From NCBI GenBank assembly GCA_964502175.1, contig CAZCVE010000007.1, positions 182,728-246,727 on the forward strand: a stretch of 64,000 nt of DNA, given 5' to 3'. Positions 15,338-23,113 of the stretch are shown here, one piece after another. This DNA comes from JAFLCL01 sp964502175. Lineage in GTDB: Bacteria; Myxococcota_A; Polyangia; Polyangiales; Sandaracinaceae. A program made the translations under genes and the position numbers. Every line of letters starts with the position of its first letter. Positions within the stretch are counted from its first letter, which is position 1. A model generated the notes under the pieces. It did not search any database and was not told where the DNA came from. It was given only the letters and a program-made list of their open reading frames with translations.

Positions 15338-15850
15338 TCAGGGTCGCGCGTCGGTGCCCACGTCGCCAGTCGGCGGGGCTGCGTCGTCGACCGCGAAGGC
15401 GTCTTGATCGGCGTCTGCGCCGATCACTGCGTCACCGGTCGCGTCGTACGCGTCGAGGGGGCCGGCCTCGCGGATGTCTGCGTCTCGCGTCTCGCCATCC
15501 GGGCCCATCGGCGCGTCCATGGCGCCGACCTCCGTCACCATCAGCACGTCGATCGTCATCGGCGCGTCGATCGTGATCGGCGCGTCGGCGCCCGCGTCGA
15601 ACGTCGCGTCGGGCGTGATGTGCGCGTCGGACGTCGCGTCGGGCGGCGTGCTCGCGTCGAGATCGGCGTCGACGCCTGCATCGAGCGGCTCGCCTGCGAC
15701 ACACACGCTCATCTCGCAGCGGTAGCCCGTGATGCAGTCCGCTTGCGTCGTGCAGGCGTGACCCTCGACGTCGAACGGCTCGAGGAAGCAGCCGGGCGCG
15801 AGCGCGCCGACGAGCGCGGCGAGGGCGAGCGTCGATGATGTGCGGATCAT
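15338..15850 (-). CDS. Short lipoprotein with Cys-rich head and Asp/Ala tail
   Basis: A 170-residue protein: lipobox APGC (about residue 21), a short Cys module HACTTQADCITGYRCEMSVC, then about 110 residues of Asp/Ala/Thr/Ile-rich low-complexity sequence (SDAHITPDATFDAGADAPIT). The tail has no globular domain after it, unlike the other linker lipoproteins here, so it may be a shortened relative of them. Its ATG overlaps the preceding gene's stop by 1 nt (TGATG on the minus strand), so it is co-transcribed with the TPR protein. Confidence 0.75.
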   Translation of the reverse strand: MIRTSSTLALAALVGALAPGCFLEPFDVEGHACTTQADCITGYRCEMSVCVAGEPLDAGVDADLDASTPPDATSDAHITPDATFDAGADAPITIDAPMTIDVLMVTEVGAMDAPMGPDGETRDADIREAGPLDAYDATGDAVIGADADQDAFAVDDAAPPTGDVGTDARP

Positions 15851-16623
15851 CAGAAGCTCCCTTCGAGCGTGAGACCGCCGAAGCCGAGGCTCACGCGCGC
15901 GCCGGGACGACGAGGTGCGGGCGGTGGTGCAGAAGACTCGCCGAGGACGAGCGCGACGACGAGGCCTGCGAGCGCGAGCGCGCCGCCCCCCGCGAGCAGG
16001 CCGATCGACGCGTAGCCGAGATCACGACCGCGCCCGTACGCGGCCTGCGCGGCGATCTGCGTCGTCGCGTCGCGCCGCGAGTTGCCGTTCTCCGAGCCGG
16101 CGATCCCCGCGAGCACGCCTCCGGCGATCAGCGACGCGACGCCGAAGCCGATCAGCGTGAACCCGACGATCGGGCCCGTCTCGTCGGGGCCCGTCGGTGC
16201 CGGCGGAGGAGGTGGCGGCGGCGTCCCCGCTTCCTCTTGCTGCAGCGCGCGGAGGGCGACGAGGCGCGTCTCGATCTCTCCGTGATCCGACGCGTCGGGA
16301 TCTTCTTCGAGGTAGGCCTCGTACTGCTCGATCGCGTGCGCGTGGTCGCCGAGACCGTCGTACGCACGACCGAGGCTCACGCGCAGCGCCGGCTGCGGAA
16401 AGAGCGCGTAGGCCTCGAGCAGCATGTCCCGCGCCTCCGCGTACTCGCCCGAGCGCAGCGCGGGACGGCTCTGCTCGTAGAGCTCCACGGCACGCCGACG
16501 ATCCTCGGGGCTCGGTCGTGGTCGGGCGTCGAAGTCCTGCGCGACCGCGAGGTCGGGGGCGACGAAGGCTCCGAGGAGCACGAGCAGACAGCCGGCCACG
16601 AACCCGATCACCCAGCGCGCCAT
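15850..16623 (-). CDS. TPR-repeat secreted/membrane protein
   Basis: A 257-residue protein from ATG 16623 with a signal sequence (WVIGFVAGCLLVLLGAFVAP). Two or three TPRs follow (about 35-130: RRAVELYEQSRPALRSGEYA, MLLEAYALFPQPALRVSLGR and EQYEAYLEEDPDA), then a poly-Pro stretch and two or three membrane helices (GPIVGFTLIGFGVASLIAGG and LLAGGGALALAGLVVALVLG). This layout is common in myxobacterial envelope proteins that often also carry PEGA domains. It is the first gene of a two-gene operon. TACGGT lies 7 nt before the ATG. Confidence 0.8.
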   Translation of the reverse strand: MARWVIGFVAGCLLVLLGAFVAPDLAVAQDFDARPRPSPEDRRRAVELYEQSRPALRSGEYAEARDMLLEAYALFPQPALRVSLGRAYDGLGDHAHAIEQYEAYLEEDPDASDHGEIETRLVALRALQQEEAGTPPPPPPPAPTGPDETGPIVGFTLIGFGVASLIAGGVLAGIAGSENGNSRRDATTQIAAQAAYGRGRDLGYASIGLLAGGGALALAGLVVALVLGESSAPPPAPRRPGARVSLGFGGLTLEGSF

Positions 16624-16630
16624 GGGCCGC

Positions 16631-16636
16631 ACCGTA
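16631..16636 (-). promoter_or_regulatory. -10-like hexamer TACGGT
   Basis: TACGGT on the minus strand ends 7 nt before the ATG of the TPR protein gene, consistent with a leaderless transcript. Confidence 0.4.
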
Positions 16637-16825
16637 ACACGGTCGCGAGCGCCGCCGCCGTGAACGCCTCTTCGCAGGCGTGCCTCGGGTTCACGGACGG
16701 GGGAGCGAAAGGCGAAGAAACGCACGCAAGTGAGGGCCGAATCGTCGGCACCGAGGTTGCTCCGGCGCCGTTGCGTCCTATTCCATGCGCCGCGCCGCTC
16801 GTCGCGGCCTCACCAGGGGTCTTCC

Positions 16826-17530
16826 ATGTCGCTTCGCTCGGCCGCGCTCGTCGCGGTGGCTTCCTTCACGCTCTTCTTCGGCTCGCGCGCGTCGGCGCAG
16901 GTGATCATCCAAGGAGAGGTCACCGCCCAGCCCGCGCCGCAGGGCCAGCAAGTCCAGGGCAACGTGATCATCCAGGGCACGGCGCCCGCGGGGTACGGCT
17001 CGACGTACACGGATCCGAACGCCGTCTACGCGCAGCCGATCCAAGCACAGCCGATCCAGCCGCAGTGTCCGGCGGGCGCGCAGCTCATGCCGAACCGCTG
17101 GGGACAAGGGGTGTGCATGCACGAGGTGCCGGTGCACCGTGTGATCGGCGGCCTGCTCGGCGGCGGCATCGGCCTGCTCGCGGGCGGCTACGTCGTGGAG
17201 ATCTTCACGACGCTCTTCACCGGCATCATCGGCGCGTTCTCCACGGGCTCCGAGTACTCGGTCGAATCGCTGAACAGCTACGTGGGCTGGGGATTCGTCC
17301 CGGTGTTCGGGTCGTTCGTGCAGATGGGCTTCGCGCCGCCGTTCGCCGACACGAGCCTCTACGTGGTGCTCGCGCTCGAGTCGCTCGTCCAGATCGGCGG
17401 CATCGTCATGATCGTGTTCGGCGTCATGGGCGAGGACGCGACGGAGTGGCGTCCGATCGCGGGGCTCGATCTTCAAGTGCGTCCGCTGCTCGGTCAGACG
17501 AACGGCGTGATGGCGGACCTGCGCTTCTGA
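16826..17530 (+). CDS. Hypothetical integral membrane protein with signal peptide
   Basis: A 234-residue protein from ATG 16826: signal peptide (LRSAALVAVASFTLFFGSRA), then a repeat (VIIQGEVTAQPAPQGQQVQG followed by NVIIQG), a Gln/Pro-rich linker, and a C-terminal domain with about four hydrophobic segments (VIGGLLGGGIGLLAGGYVVE, IFTTLFTGIIGAF, YVVLALESLVQIGGIVMIVF). Six residues before the end it has GVMADLRF. It may be an inner-membrane protein with a periplasmic N-terminus. Not recognised. A hairpin follows at 17571. Confidence 0.75.
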   Translation: MSLRSAALVAVASFTLFFGSRASAQVIIQGEVTAQPAPQGQQVQGNVIIQGTAPAGYGSTYTDPNAVYAQPIQAQPIQPQCPAGAQLMPNRWGQGVCMHEVPVHRVIGGLLGGGIGLLAGGYVVEIFTTLFTGIIGAFSTGSEYSVESLNSYVGWGFVPVFGSFVQMGFAPPFADTSLYVVLALESLVQIGGIVMIVFGVMGEDATEWRPIAGLDLQVRPLLGQTNGVMADLRF

Positions 17531-17570
17531 TCGCGGGAGCGACGTGGTGGAGCACCGCTGACCACCCCCA

Positions 17571-17594
17571 GCCCCTCCCGCTGACGGGAGGGGC
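17571..17594. terminator. GC-rich hairpin between convergent genes
   Basis: GCCCCTCCCG-ctga-CGGGAGGGGC is a perfect 10-bp stem with a 4-nt loop, located between two convergent genes. There is no strong U-tract on either side (plus strand continues gcccgttctctg). A bidirectional terminator or an RNA-stabilising hairpin is the likely role. It may also be a copy of a dispersed GC-rich repeat. Confidence 0.6.
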
Positions 17595-17622
17595 GCCCGT
17601 TCTCTGATGGGTCGCTCTCGCC

Positions 17623-18291
17623 TCAGATCATCACGAGACCACGGCGGGCCGCGATCACCACGGCTTCGGTCCGCGTGCCCGCACCCAGCTTGAGCAGGAT
17701 GCCGTTCACGTGGAACTTCGCCGTGTGCTCGCTGATGCCGAGGCGCTTGGCGATGCGGCGGTTCGAGAAGCCCTGGACGAGCAGCTCCACGACCTCTTGC
17801 TCACGCGCCGTGAGGTGCGTCTCCGGCTCGCTCTCGTTCTTGCTCTGGACGAGCGCGAAGTCGACGACCGTGAGGCCCGACGCGACCGCGTCGAGGGCGG
17901 CCTTGATGCGGATCACGTCGGCTGTGCGACGCACCGCGCCGCGCGCGCCCTTGCTGACGGCGGCGCGCGCCTGTGGCTCGTCCGCGAGCAGCACGACGGC
18001 GGGGATCTTCAGCTCACCGAGCTGAGCGAGCGCGTCATCCAGCTGGTGGCGGCTGGCCTTCGCGACGTCGGCGTCCACGCGCTTGCCAGGCGTGGGGACG
18101 GGCGACGTGACGGGGCCGACGTCGAGCAGGGCGACGTGGGCGTGGGTCTCGCGGTCCTCGAGGGCGACATCTCGTCCGAGGTGCGAGAGCTGGGTGGCGA
18201 GGGCGCTCTTGGCGAGCGGGTCACGCCCGAGCAGCATGATGCGCAGGGGCTCACCGACGTTGGGGCGACGAAGCGGGCTCGTGTTGGACAT
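17623..18291 (-). CDS. LuxR/NarL-type response regulator
   Basis: A 222-residue protein: an N-terminal receiver-like domain (about 15-135; RIMLLGRDPLAKSALATQLS, HVALLDVGPV as the probable phospho-acceptor strand, PAVVLLADEP, GARGAVRR) and a C-terminal LuxR HTH (about 155-222; HLTAREQEVVELLVQGFSNR, then RIAKRLGISEHTAKFHVNGI). The receiver is degenerate in spacing, so it may be phosphorylation-independent. No histidine kinase gene is adjacent. The 214 bp upstream hold no gene. Confidence 0.88.
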   Translation of the reverse strand: MSNTSPLRRPNVGEPLRIMLLGRDPLAKSALATQLSHLGRDVALEDRETHAHVALLDVGPVTSPVPTPGKRVDADVAKASRHQLDDALAQLGELKIPAVVLLADEPQARAAVSKGARGAVRRTADVIRIKAALDAVASGLTVVDFALVQSKNESEPETHLTAREQEVVELLVQGFSNRRIAKRLGISEHTAKFHVNGILLKLGAGTRTEAVVIAARRGLVMI

Positions 18292-18505
18292 CGAAAGACC
18301 CTGAGGCCCCGATGCGCCTGGTCAACGGGGCAGGTCGTTGCGTCTCGCGATGCCCACGGTTGCGAGAGCGGGCGGAATGCCAAAGTTTCTCAACGAACAC
18401 GTTGGGTTCGCGCTCACTGCCTCGCTTCGGTTCCGGAGTGTGAAGCAGTGTTGCCCTCTCGCGCCAGCGCCCGAGCCTCACCGGACCGGGAGGTGACCTG
18501 CCCGC

Positions 18506-18901
18506 TCAGACTGAGGCCTTGGCGGAGTGCTCGATCACGAAGACCTTCGGAAACTCTCCCGCGTCGAGGAGCATCGTGCGGCACCGGGGGCACTGCTCGA
18601 TCTCGACGAAGGTGGTGGACCAGCTGAGGAGGACCGCGTCGACGTTGCCCATGCATCCGGGGCACGCGGTGCGCGTGGGCTTGCGCTCGCGCTCGCTCAT
18701 CCCGCCGCCGACCGAGAGGCGCTTCATCAGCTCGGCGACCACTGCCCCCGTGACGACGCCGAGGCCGCAGCGCGTGCAGCGGTAGCCCGTCACCTCGACC
18801 CCGGCGAGCTCGCGGTAGGCACCGCCGCCGCCCTGCGCGCGGATCGCGATGCGCTCGAGGAGGTCGGAGCAGCGAGGGCAGTCGCGCGAGACGAGGGACA
18901 T
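18506..18901 (-). CDS. Double zinc-ribbon protein (TFIIB-type zinc finger)
   Basis: A 131-residue protein with four CxxC knuckles: CPRC (8-11), CTRC (about 42-45), CPGC (about 80-83) and CPRC (about 104-107). They pair into two zinc ribbons, the second of the zf-TFIIB type (CPGCMGNVDAVLL, then EIEQCPRCRTMLLDAGEF). Such small proteins are widespread and of unknown role. Cytoplasmic. It lies between the regulator above and a small divergent lipoprotein gene. Confidence 0.8.
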   Translation of the reverse strand: MSLVSRDCPRCSDLLERIAIRAQGGGGAYRELAGVEVTGYRCTRCGLGVVTGAVVAELMKRLSVGGGMSERERKPTRTACPGCMGNVDAVLLSWSTTFVEIEQCPRCRTMLLDAGEFPKVFVIEHSAKASV

Positions 18902-18973
18902 GTCGCCACGAGAGCGCGTGAGGACGAGGCGTTCAAGGGCTTTCGTGCGGCACAGCGGCTACACCTCCGCACG

Positions 18974-19204
18974 ATGTCCTCGATGCGCGCCGTTTCGCCG
19001 ACGCTCGCCTCGTCCCTCCTGGCCCTCGCCGCGTGCGACGGCACGCCGATGCCGCCGCCGGGCGGGATCGTGGGTCGCCCCTGGGCCTCGATCCCCGACG
19101 GCACGCACCTCTTCATGACGGGCCGCGACGGCGAGATGGGCGCGTACCGACTGCTCGTCGAGCGCTTTGTGACGTGCTTCTCGCTGCGTCGAAGGCGCGT
19201 GTGA
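18974..19204 (+). CDS. Very short lipoprotein, possibly truncated
   Basis: A 76-residue product with a convincing lipoprotein signal (SPTLASSLLALAAC), a PMPPPGG linker and a short domain VGRPWASIPDGTHLFMTGRD, then GEMGAYRLLVERFVTCF. It ends abruptly in LRRRRV. The domain is shorter than usual for a folded lipoprotein, so a frameshift or 3' truncation is possible. Its TGA is 1 nt before the ATG of the YbaK gene, so they may be co-transcribed. Confidence 0.5.
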   Translation: MSSMRAVSPTLASSLLALAACDGTPMPPPGGIVGRPWASIPDGTHLFMTGRDGEMGAYRLLVERFVTCFSLRRRRV

Positions 19205-19205
19205 G

Positions 19206-19682
19206 ATGGCCCTGAAGACGAACGCTTGTCGGGTGCTCGATCAGCTCGGCATCCAGTACGAGCTGCGCGAGTACGACGTCGATCTCGAGGACCTCTCCGC
19301 GGGACGCGTGGCGGCGAAGGTCGGCCTTCCGCTCGAGCAGGTGTGGAAGACGCTCGTGCTCACGTGTGACGACAAGCAGCACGTGTTCGCGGTGGTCGCG
19401 GGGGACGCGGAGCTCGACCTCAAGGGCTGCGCGCGGCTCGCGGGGGTGCGCTCGTGTGAGCTCGTCGCGCTGAAGGACGTGCAGCCGCTCACGGGCTACG
19501 TGCGCGGTGGCGTCACGGCGCTCGCGGCGAAGAAGAGCTTTCCGGTGCTGGTCGACGAGATCGTCGAGGTGCACGACGTCATCAGCGTGTCGTCGGGACA
19601 GCGCGGGCTGCAGATCTTCATCGCGCCTGCGGACTACCTGCGCGCGACGCGAGCGCGCCTCGGGCCGATCGCGCGCACGTGA
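19206..19682 (+). CDS. ybaK: Cys-tRNA(Pro)/Cys-tRNA(Cys) deacylase, YbaK/EbsC family
   Basis: A 158-residue single-domain protein of the YbaK/EbsC/ProXp editing family, which hydrolyses mischarged Cys-tRNA(Pro). It shows the conserved strand-helix pattern: GLPLEQVWKTLVLTCD with the catalytic-region Lys, HVFAVVAGDAELDLKGCARL, GYVRGGVTALAAKKSFPVLV, then ISVSSGQRGLQIFIAPADYL. Length is normal. It overlaps the following NUDIX gene by 1 nt. Confidence 0.92.
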   Translation: MALKTNACRVLDQLGIQYELREYDVDLEDLSAGRVAAKVGLPLEQVWKTLVLTCDDKQHVFAVVAGDAELDLKGCARLAGVRSCELVALKDVQPLTGYVRGGVTALAAKKSFPVLVDEIVEVHDVISVSSGQRGLQIFIAPADYLRATRARLGPIART

Positions 19683-20200
19683 TGTCCCGCGCCTCCGCGC
19701 CCCATCTCGATCCGTGGCACGCTCGCGCAGCCATGCTCCACGTCCCGCTCCGCGCTGCGTACCGAACCGCGCACAAGCTCCTGCGCGTGTACTGGCGTGT
19801 GCGCCGGCCCGAGACGCGCGGCGCGCTCGCCGCGCTGTGGTGTCGCGGGAAGATCCTCGTGATCCAGACGACGTACCGCGACGCGATCTCCCTGCCCGGC
19901 GGCTACGTGAAGGCGGGCGAGAGCCCCACCGCCGCGGTCGCGCGCGAGATCCGCGAAGAGATCGGCCTCGTGATCGACGAAGCGCGCGTGTCGCACGCCT
20001 ACCACGGCACCAAGGACTTCGAGCACCGCAAGGACACGCTCGACATCTTCGCGGTCGAGCTCGACGAGCGGCCGATCGTGCGGCCCAACCGCTACGAGCT
20101 CAAGTGGGCGCGCTGGAAGGATCCCGAAGAGGTGCTCGCGATGGAGCGCGTGGTGCCTCATCTGCGCGAGTACCTCGAGCAAGAGGTCGCGCGCCGCTGA
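19682..20200 (+). CDS. NUDIX hydrolase
   Basis: A 172-residue protein with a complete NUDIX box (G-x5-E-x7-REUxEE-x-G-U): GGYVKAGESPTAAVAREIRE followed by EIGL. It therefore hydrolyses a nucleoside diphosphate linked to another moiety; the substrate cannot be told. The preceding helix (MLHVPLRAAYRTAHKLLRVY) is hydrophobic-amphipathic. ATG 19682 overlaps the YbaK stop (TGATG). GTG 19679 and ATG 19733 are alternatives. Confidence 0.9.
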   Translation: MSRASAPHLDPWHARAAMLHVPLRAAYRTAHKLLRVYWRVRRPETRGALAALWCRGKILVIQTTYRDAISLPGGYVKAGESPTAAVAREIREEIGLVIDEARVSHAYHGTKDFEHRKDTLDIFAVELDERPIVRPNRYELKWARWKDPEEVLAMERVVPHLREYLEQEVARR

Positions 20201-20221
20201 CGAGTCAGCCGAACTCGGTGA

Positions 20222-20227
20222 TACGCT
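20222..20227 (+). promoter_or_regulatory. -10-like hexamer TACGCT
   Basis: TACGCT ends 7 nt before the ATG of the small Cys-rich protein gene, consistent with a leaderless transcript. Confidence 0.5.
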
Positions 20228-20234
20228 CGGAGCG

Positions 20235-20504
20235 ATGCACATCAAGAGCCTCCTCGCCGCGGTCCTCTCGATCGGCGCCATCGCGCTCGGCGCCAGCTCG
20301 GGGTTGCCCCTCACGACGCCGAGCGAGGCGCTCGCGCCCGACGAGGCGGTGCCGATGCAGCGCGACACGTGCGGCGACGGGCGCTGTCAGCCGCCCGACG
20401 ACTGCAACTCCTGCCCGCAAGACTGCGGCAGCTGCTGCGGCGACAACCGATGCGCGCCGCCTGAAGACTGCAACAGCTGCCCGCGCGACTGCGGCAACTG
20501 CTGA
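20235..20504 (+). CDS. Small secreted Cys-rich repeat protein
   Basis: An 89-residue protein with a signal peptide (HIKSLLAAVLSIGAIALGAS) and a mature part made of two copies of a 22-residue Cys module (CGDGRCQPPDDCNSCPQDCG and CGDNRCAPPEDCNSCPRDCG). The CGDGxCxPPExCxxCPxDC motif occurs in many myxobacterial secreted proteins and probably forms disulphide-bonded knots. The role is unknown. Its TGA abuts the stop codon of the convergent sensor kinase gene in a shared TGATCA. Confidence 0.85.
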   Translation: MHIKSLLAAVLSIGAIALGASSGLPLTTPSEALAPDEAVPMQRDTCGDGRCQPPDDCNSCPQDCGSCCGDNRCAPPEDCNSCPRDCGNC

Positions 20505-22199
20505 TCACACCGTCTGTGACGCGTCGGCCTCGTCGAGCGGGCCTTCGCGCGACAGCGTCACGGTGAACCGCGCGCCGCTCAGGATGGGGCTGTCGTCGAC
20601 GACGAGCGTGCCTCCATGGTCGCTCACGATGCGATCGCAGATCGGGAGGCCCAGGCCCGTGCCGTGCGCCTTGGTCGTGTAGTAGGGCTCGAAGATGCGC
20701 GGGCGCTCGTCTTCGGGGATGCCCGGCCCGTCGTCGTGCACCTCGATCACCGCGGATCCGCGGTCACCGGGGAGCGCGCGCACGAGCACGTTCGCGCCCT
20801 CTTGGCCGCGCTTCGAGACCGCGGCGTCGATCGCGTTCTGCACGAGGTTCATGAGCACCTGCGTGATCTGTTCGCGGTCGGCGCGGATGAGCCGTGGCTC
20901 GCGCGAGGCCTCGAACGCGGGATCGACCTCGAGCTTCACGCGGGCCGATCGCGGCGTGTCGGGGTTCGTCGCGGCGACGTTCTGCACCTCGTGCATGGAC
21001 ACGACGTGCACCGCGGGCTCGAGCGGGTTGATGCGCGACGCGTTGGGGCGCGGCAGGCGCGCGAAGCGCGAGAACTCGGTGACGATCTTCTCCATGCGCT
21101 CGACCTCCTCGAGCACCGTCTTGGTGGACTCGTCGAAGATCTCGGGGAAGTCGGGGTGCTGACGCGAGAAGGTCTTTCGCATCGTCTCGATCGACATCTT
21201 GATCGGCGTGAGCGGGTTCTTGATCTCGTGCGCGATGCGCCGCGCGATGTCGCGCCACGCGGCAATGCGCTCGGCCTTCACGGCGCGTGCGCGCGCGCGT
21301 GAGAGCTCCTTCGTCATGTCGTTGAAGGCGTTCTGCGTCGCGTCGGCGCCCGCGTGGAGCTGCACGTCGAAGTCGCCGCGCGAGAGCTTGGCCGCGGCCT
21401 CGCGCACCTCGCGCTCGACCTCGCCCGGGTCGGAGGTGCCCGCCGTGTCTTCGCCCGCGCGCGTGCCGAAGAGCACGCCGATCACGAGGCCGAGCACGAA
21501 GAGCCCCGCGAACGCCCCGAGCACGACGGTGCGCGACATCTCGCTCGGGCCGCTCGCGCGCAGCGCGATCACCCGACGCGCGCCCGCGATCTCGGTCGGG
21601 AGCGAGACGTCCGAGGACGCCGCGTCGTCGGCGAACGTGACGCCCGCGAGGCGAGGGTCGTTCGCGAGATCGACCGACACCCCACCCACGATCACCAGGC
21701 CATCGACGCGGCAGCTCGTCGCGATCGCCTGCGCCGCGAGCCCATCGCGCGGCGCGGCGACCGAGACGAGCGCGCCGTGCGCGAGGCTCGCGAGCGATGG
21801 AGGCTGCGTGAACGGCTGGCGACCTCGCGCGTGCGACGACGCGATGAACGCGCCGAGCGTGTCACGTCCCTCGAGGTCGAACGCCTCGACGAGATCGAGG
21901 CCGTGCGCGCGCATGCGAGAGAGGCGCGCACGCGCCCGGTCGACCTCGGGATCGAGCGATGGTGAGATGAGGCCGAGGCTCGTGGTCACGTCGTCCGCGC
22001 AGAGCGCGTCGGTGCCGCGCCGCGCCGCGTCTCTCGCGGCCTCGAGCGTTCGCGCGGCGCTGGCCACGCGTGACTCCGAGAGCGTGCGCTCGCTCGCCTC
22101 GTTGCGCGTGCCCTCGAGCGCTCGCACCGCGAAGCCCACGGAGAGCGCAGGCAACGAGAGGCCGAGCGCGAAGAGGAGCGCGAGTCGCCCGCGGGTCAC
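20505..22199 (-). CDS. Membrane sensor histidine kinase (NtrY-like)
   Basis: A 564-residue kinase: TM1 about 8-26, a periplasmic sensor region about 30-220, TM2 about 222-245, HAMP about 260-305, then the H-box RIAHEIKNPLTP with His324. The N-box is NLVQNAIDAA, and G boxes are DDGPGIPEDE and GTGLGLPI. The HEIKNPLTPIKMS form is typical of NtrY/AtoS-like kinases that work with sigma-54 response regulators. No response regulator is adjacent, so it is an orphan kinase. Start is GTG. TATTCC lies 9 nt upstream. Confidence 0.93.
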   Translation of the reverse strand: MTRGRLALLFALGLSLPALSVGFAVRALEGTRNEASERTLSESRVASAARTLEAARDAARRGTDALCADDVTTSLGLISPSLDPEVDRARARLSRMRAHGLDLVEAFDLEGRDTLGAFIASSHARGRQPFTQPPSLASLAHGALVSVAAPRDGLAAQAIATSCRVDGLVIVGGVSVDLANDPRLAGVTFADDAASSDVSLPTEIAGARRVIALRASGPSEMSRTVVLGAFAGLFVLGLVIGVLFGTRAGEDTAGTSDPGEVEREVREAAAKLSRGDFDVQLHAGADATQNAFNDMTKELSRARARAVKAERIAAWRDIARRIAHEIKNPLTPIKMSIETMRKTFSRQHPDFPEIFDESTKTVLEEVERMEKIVTEFSRFARLPRPNASRINPLEPAVHVVSMHEVQNVAATNPDTPRSARVKLEVDPAFEASREPRLIRADREQITQVLMNLVQNAIDAAVSKRGQEGANVLVRALPGDRGSAVIEVHDDGPGIPEDERPRIFEPYYTTKAHGTGLGLPICDRIVSDHGGTLVVDDSPILSGARFTVTLSREGPLDEADASQTV

Positions 22200-22259
22200 G
22201 GCTCAGCCGGAATACGGTCGCGGCGCGCGCGTTGTTGCGGTCCACTCACGGGGGCCATC

Positions 22260-23081
22260 ATGCACCGATTCACGTTCTTCATCGCGGCCATCGTCACCGG
22301 CTGCGCGGCTGCTCCGACGACGACGACGGAGACGGCCGCGCGCATTCCCGAAGCGACGCGCGGCGACGAGGCTCCAACGTCCGCGTCCGCACCGCCGCTC
22401 GAAGAGTGCGTCGAGCCGCCGCGGGGCGTCGCGTTCGGCGTCGTCCTGTCGTGTCGCCAAGCCGAGTGCCCGGGTCGGTACCTCGTGGGGGCGATGGGCG
22501 AGCAGGCTCGCGTGCTCGCGGATGCGGAGCTCGACAGCGCGCTGCGTGAAGAGGCGGCTGTGCATGGCGATCGTGAGTGGCTCGTCACCACCACCGGCGA
22601 CCTCGACGAGGAGGAGCTGCACGCGCTCGCCGCGCGTGCGTTGGCGATGGGCCTGCCGCTGGCGACGGCGTGTCTTCCGCTCCCCGACTGGAGCGTGTCG
22701 GCAGATGCCCACATCGCGCATCTTCCCATGGCGCGCGAGCTCTACCGGAGCGGCGGAGTGCTCGGGGGCGCGGACGATCCCACGCGCTCGCGCGAGGCGA
22801 TCCGCACCGTGATCCGCGCGAACATCGCTTCGGTCCACGACTGCTACGAGCAGTCGTTCGCGCGCTTCGCGGTGGGGCAAGAGCCGCGCGGCCGCGTGAT
22901 CGTGGGCCTCTTGGTCGCGCCCGACGGTGCGGTCGTCGCGTCGGAGGTCTCGGAGACCACGCTGGGCGACGGCCTCACCGAGGCCTGCATCGAGCAGGCG
23001 GCGCGTCGCTTCCGCTTCGAGCCGTCGGCGAGCGGAGGTCACGTCGTGATCCACTATCCGTTCGTGCTCGAGCGCGATTGA
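22260..23081 (+). CDS. AgmX/PglI C-terminal-domain lipoprotein
   Basis: A 273-residue predicted lipoprotein (VTGC lipobox at about residue 15). A Thr/Ala/Pro linker precedes a middle domain with several Cys. The C-terminal region of about 95 residues has RTVIRANIASVHDCYEQSFA, GRVIVGLLVAPDGAVVASEV, and DGLTEACIEQAARRFRFEP. This is the AgmX/PglI C-terminal (TonB-like) fold used by gliding and polarity proteins of myxobacteria. A role in envelope complexes is inferred. Single gene, divergent from the sensor kinase. Confidence 0.85.
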   Translation: MHRFTFFIAAIVTGCAAAPTTTTETAARIPEATRGDEAPTSASAPPLEECVEPPRGVAFGVVLSCRQAECPGRYLVGAMGEQARVLADAELDSALREEAAVHGDREWLVTTTGDLDEEELHALAARALAMGLPLATACLPLPDWSVSADAHIAHLPMARELYRSGGVLGGADDPTRSREAIRTVIRANIASVHDCYEQSFARFAVGQEPRGRVIVGLLVAPDGAVVASEVSETTLGDGLTEACIEQAARRFRFEPSASGGHVVIHYPFVLERD

Positions 23082-23113
23082 CCCTCGCGTGATCGCGCGC
23101 TCGGCCGGTCACG

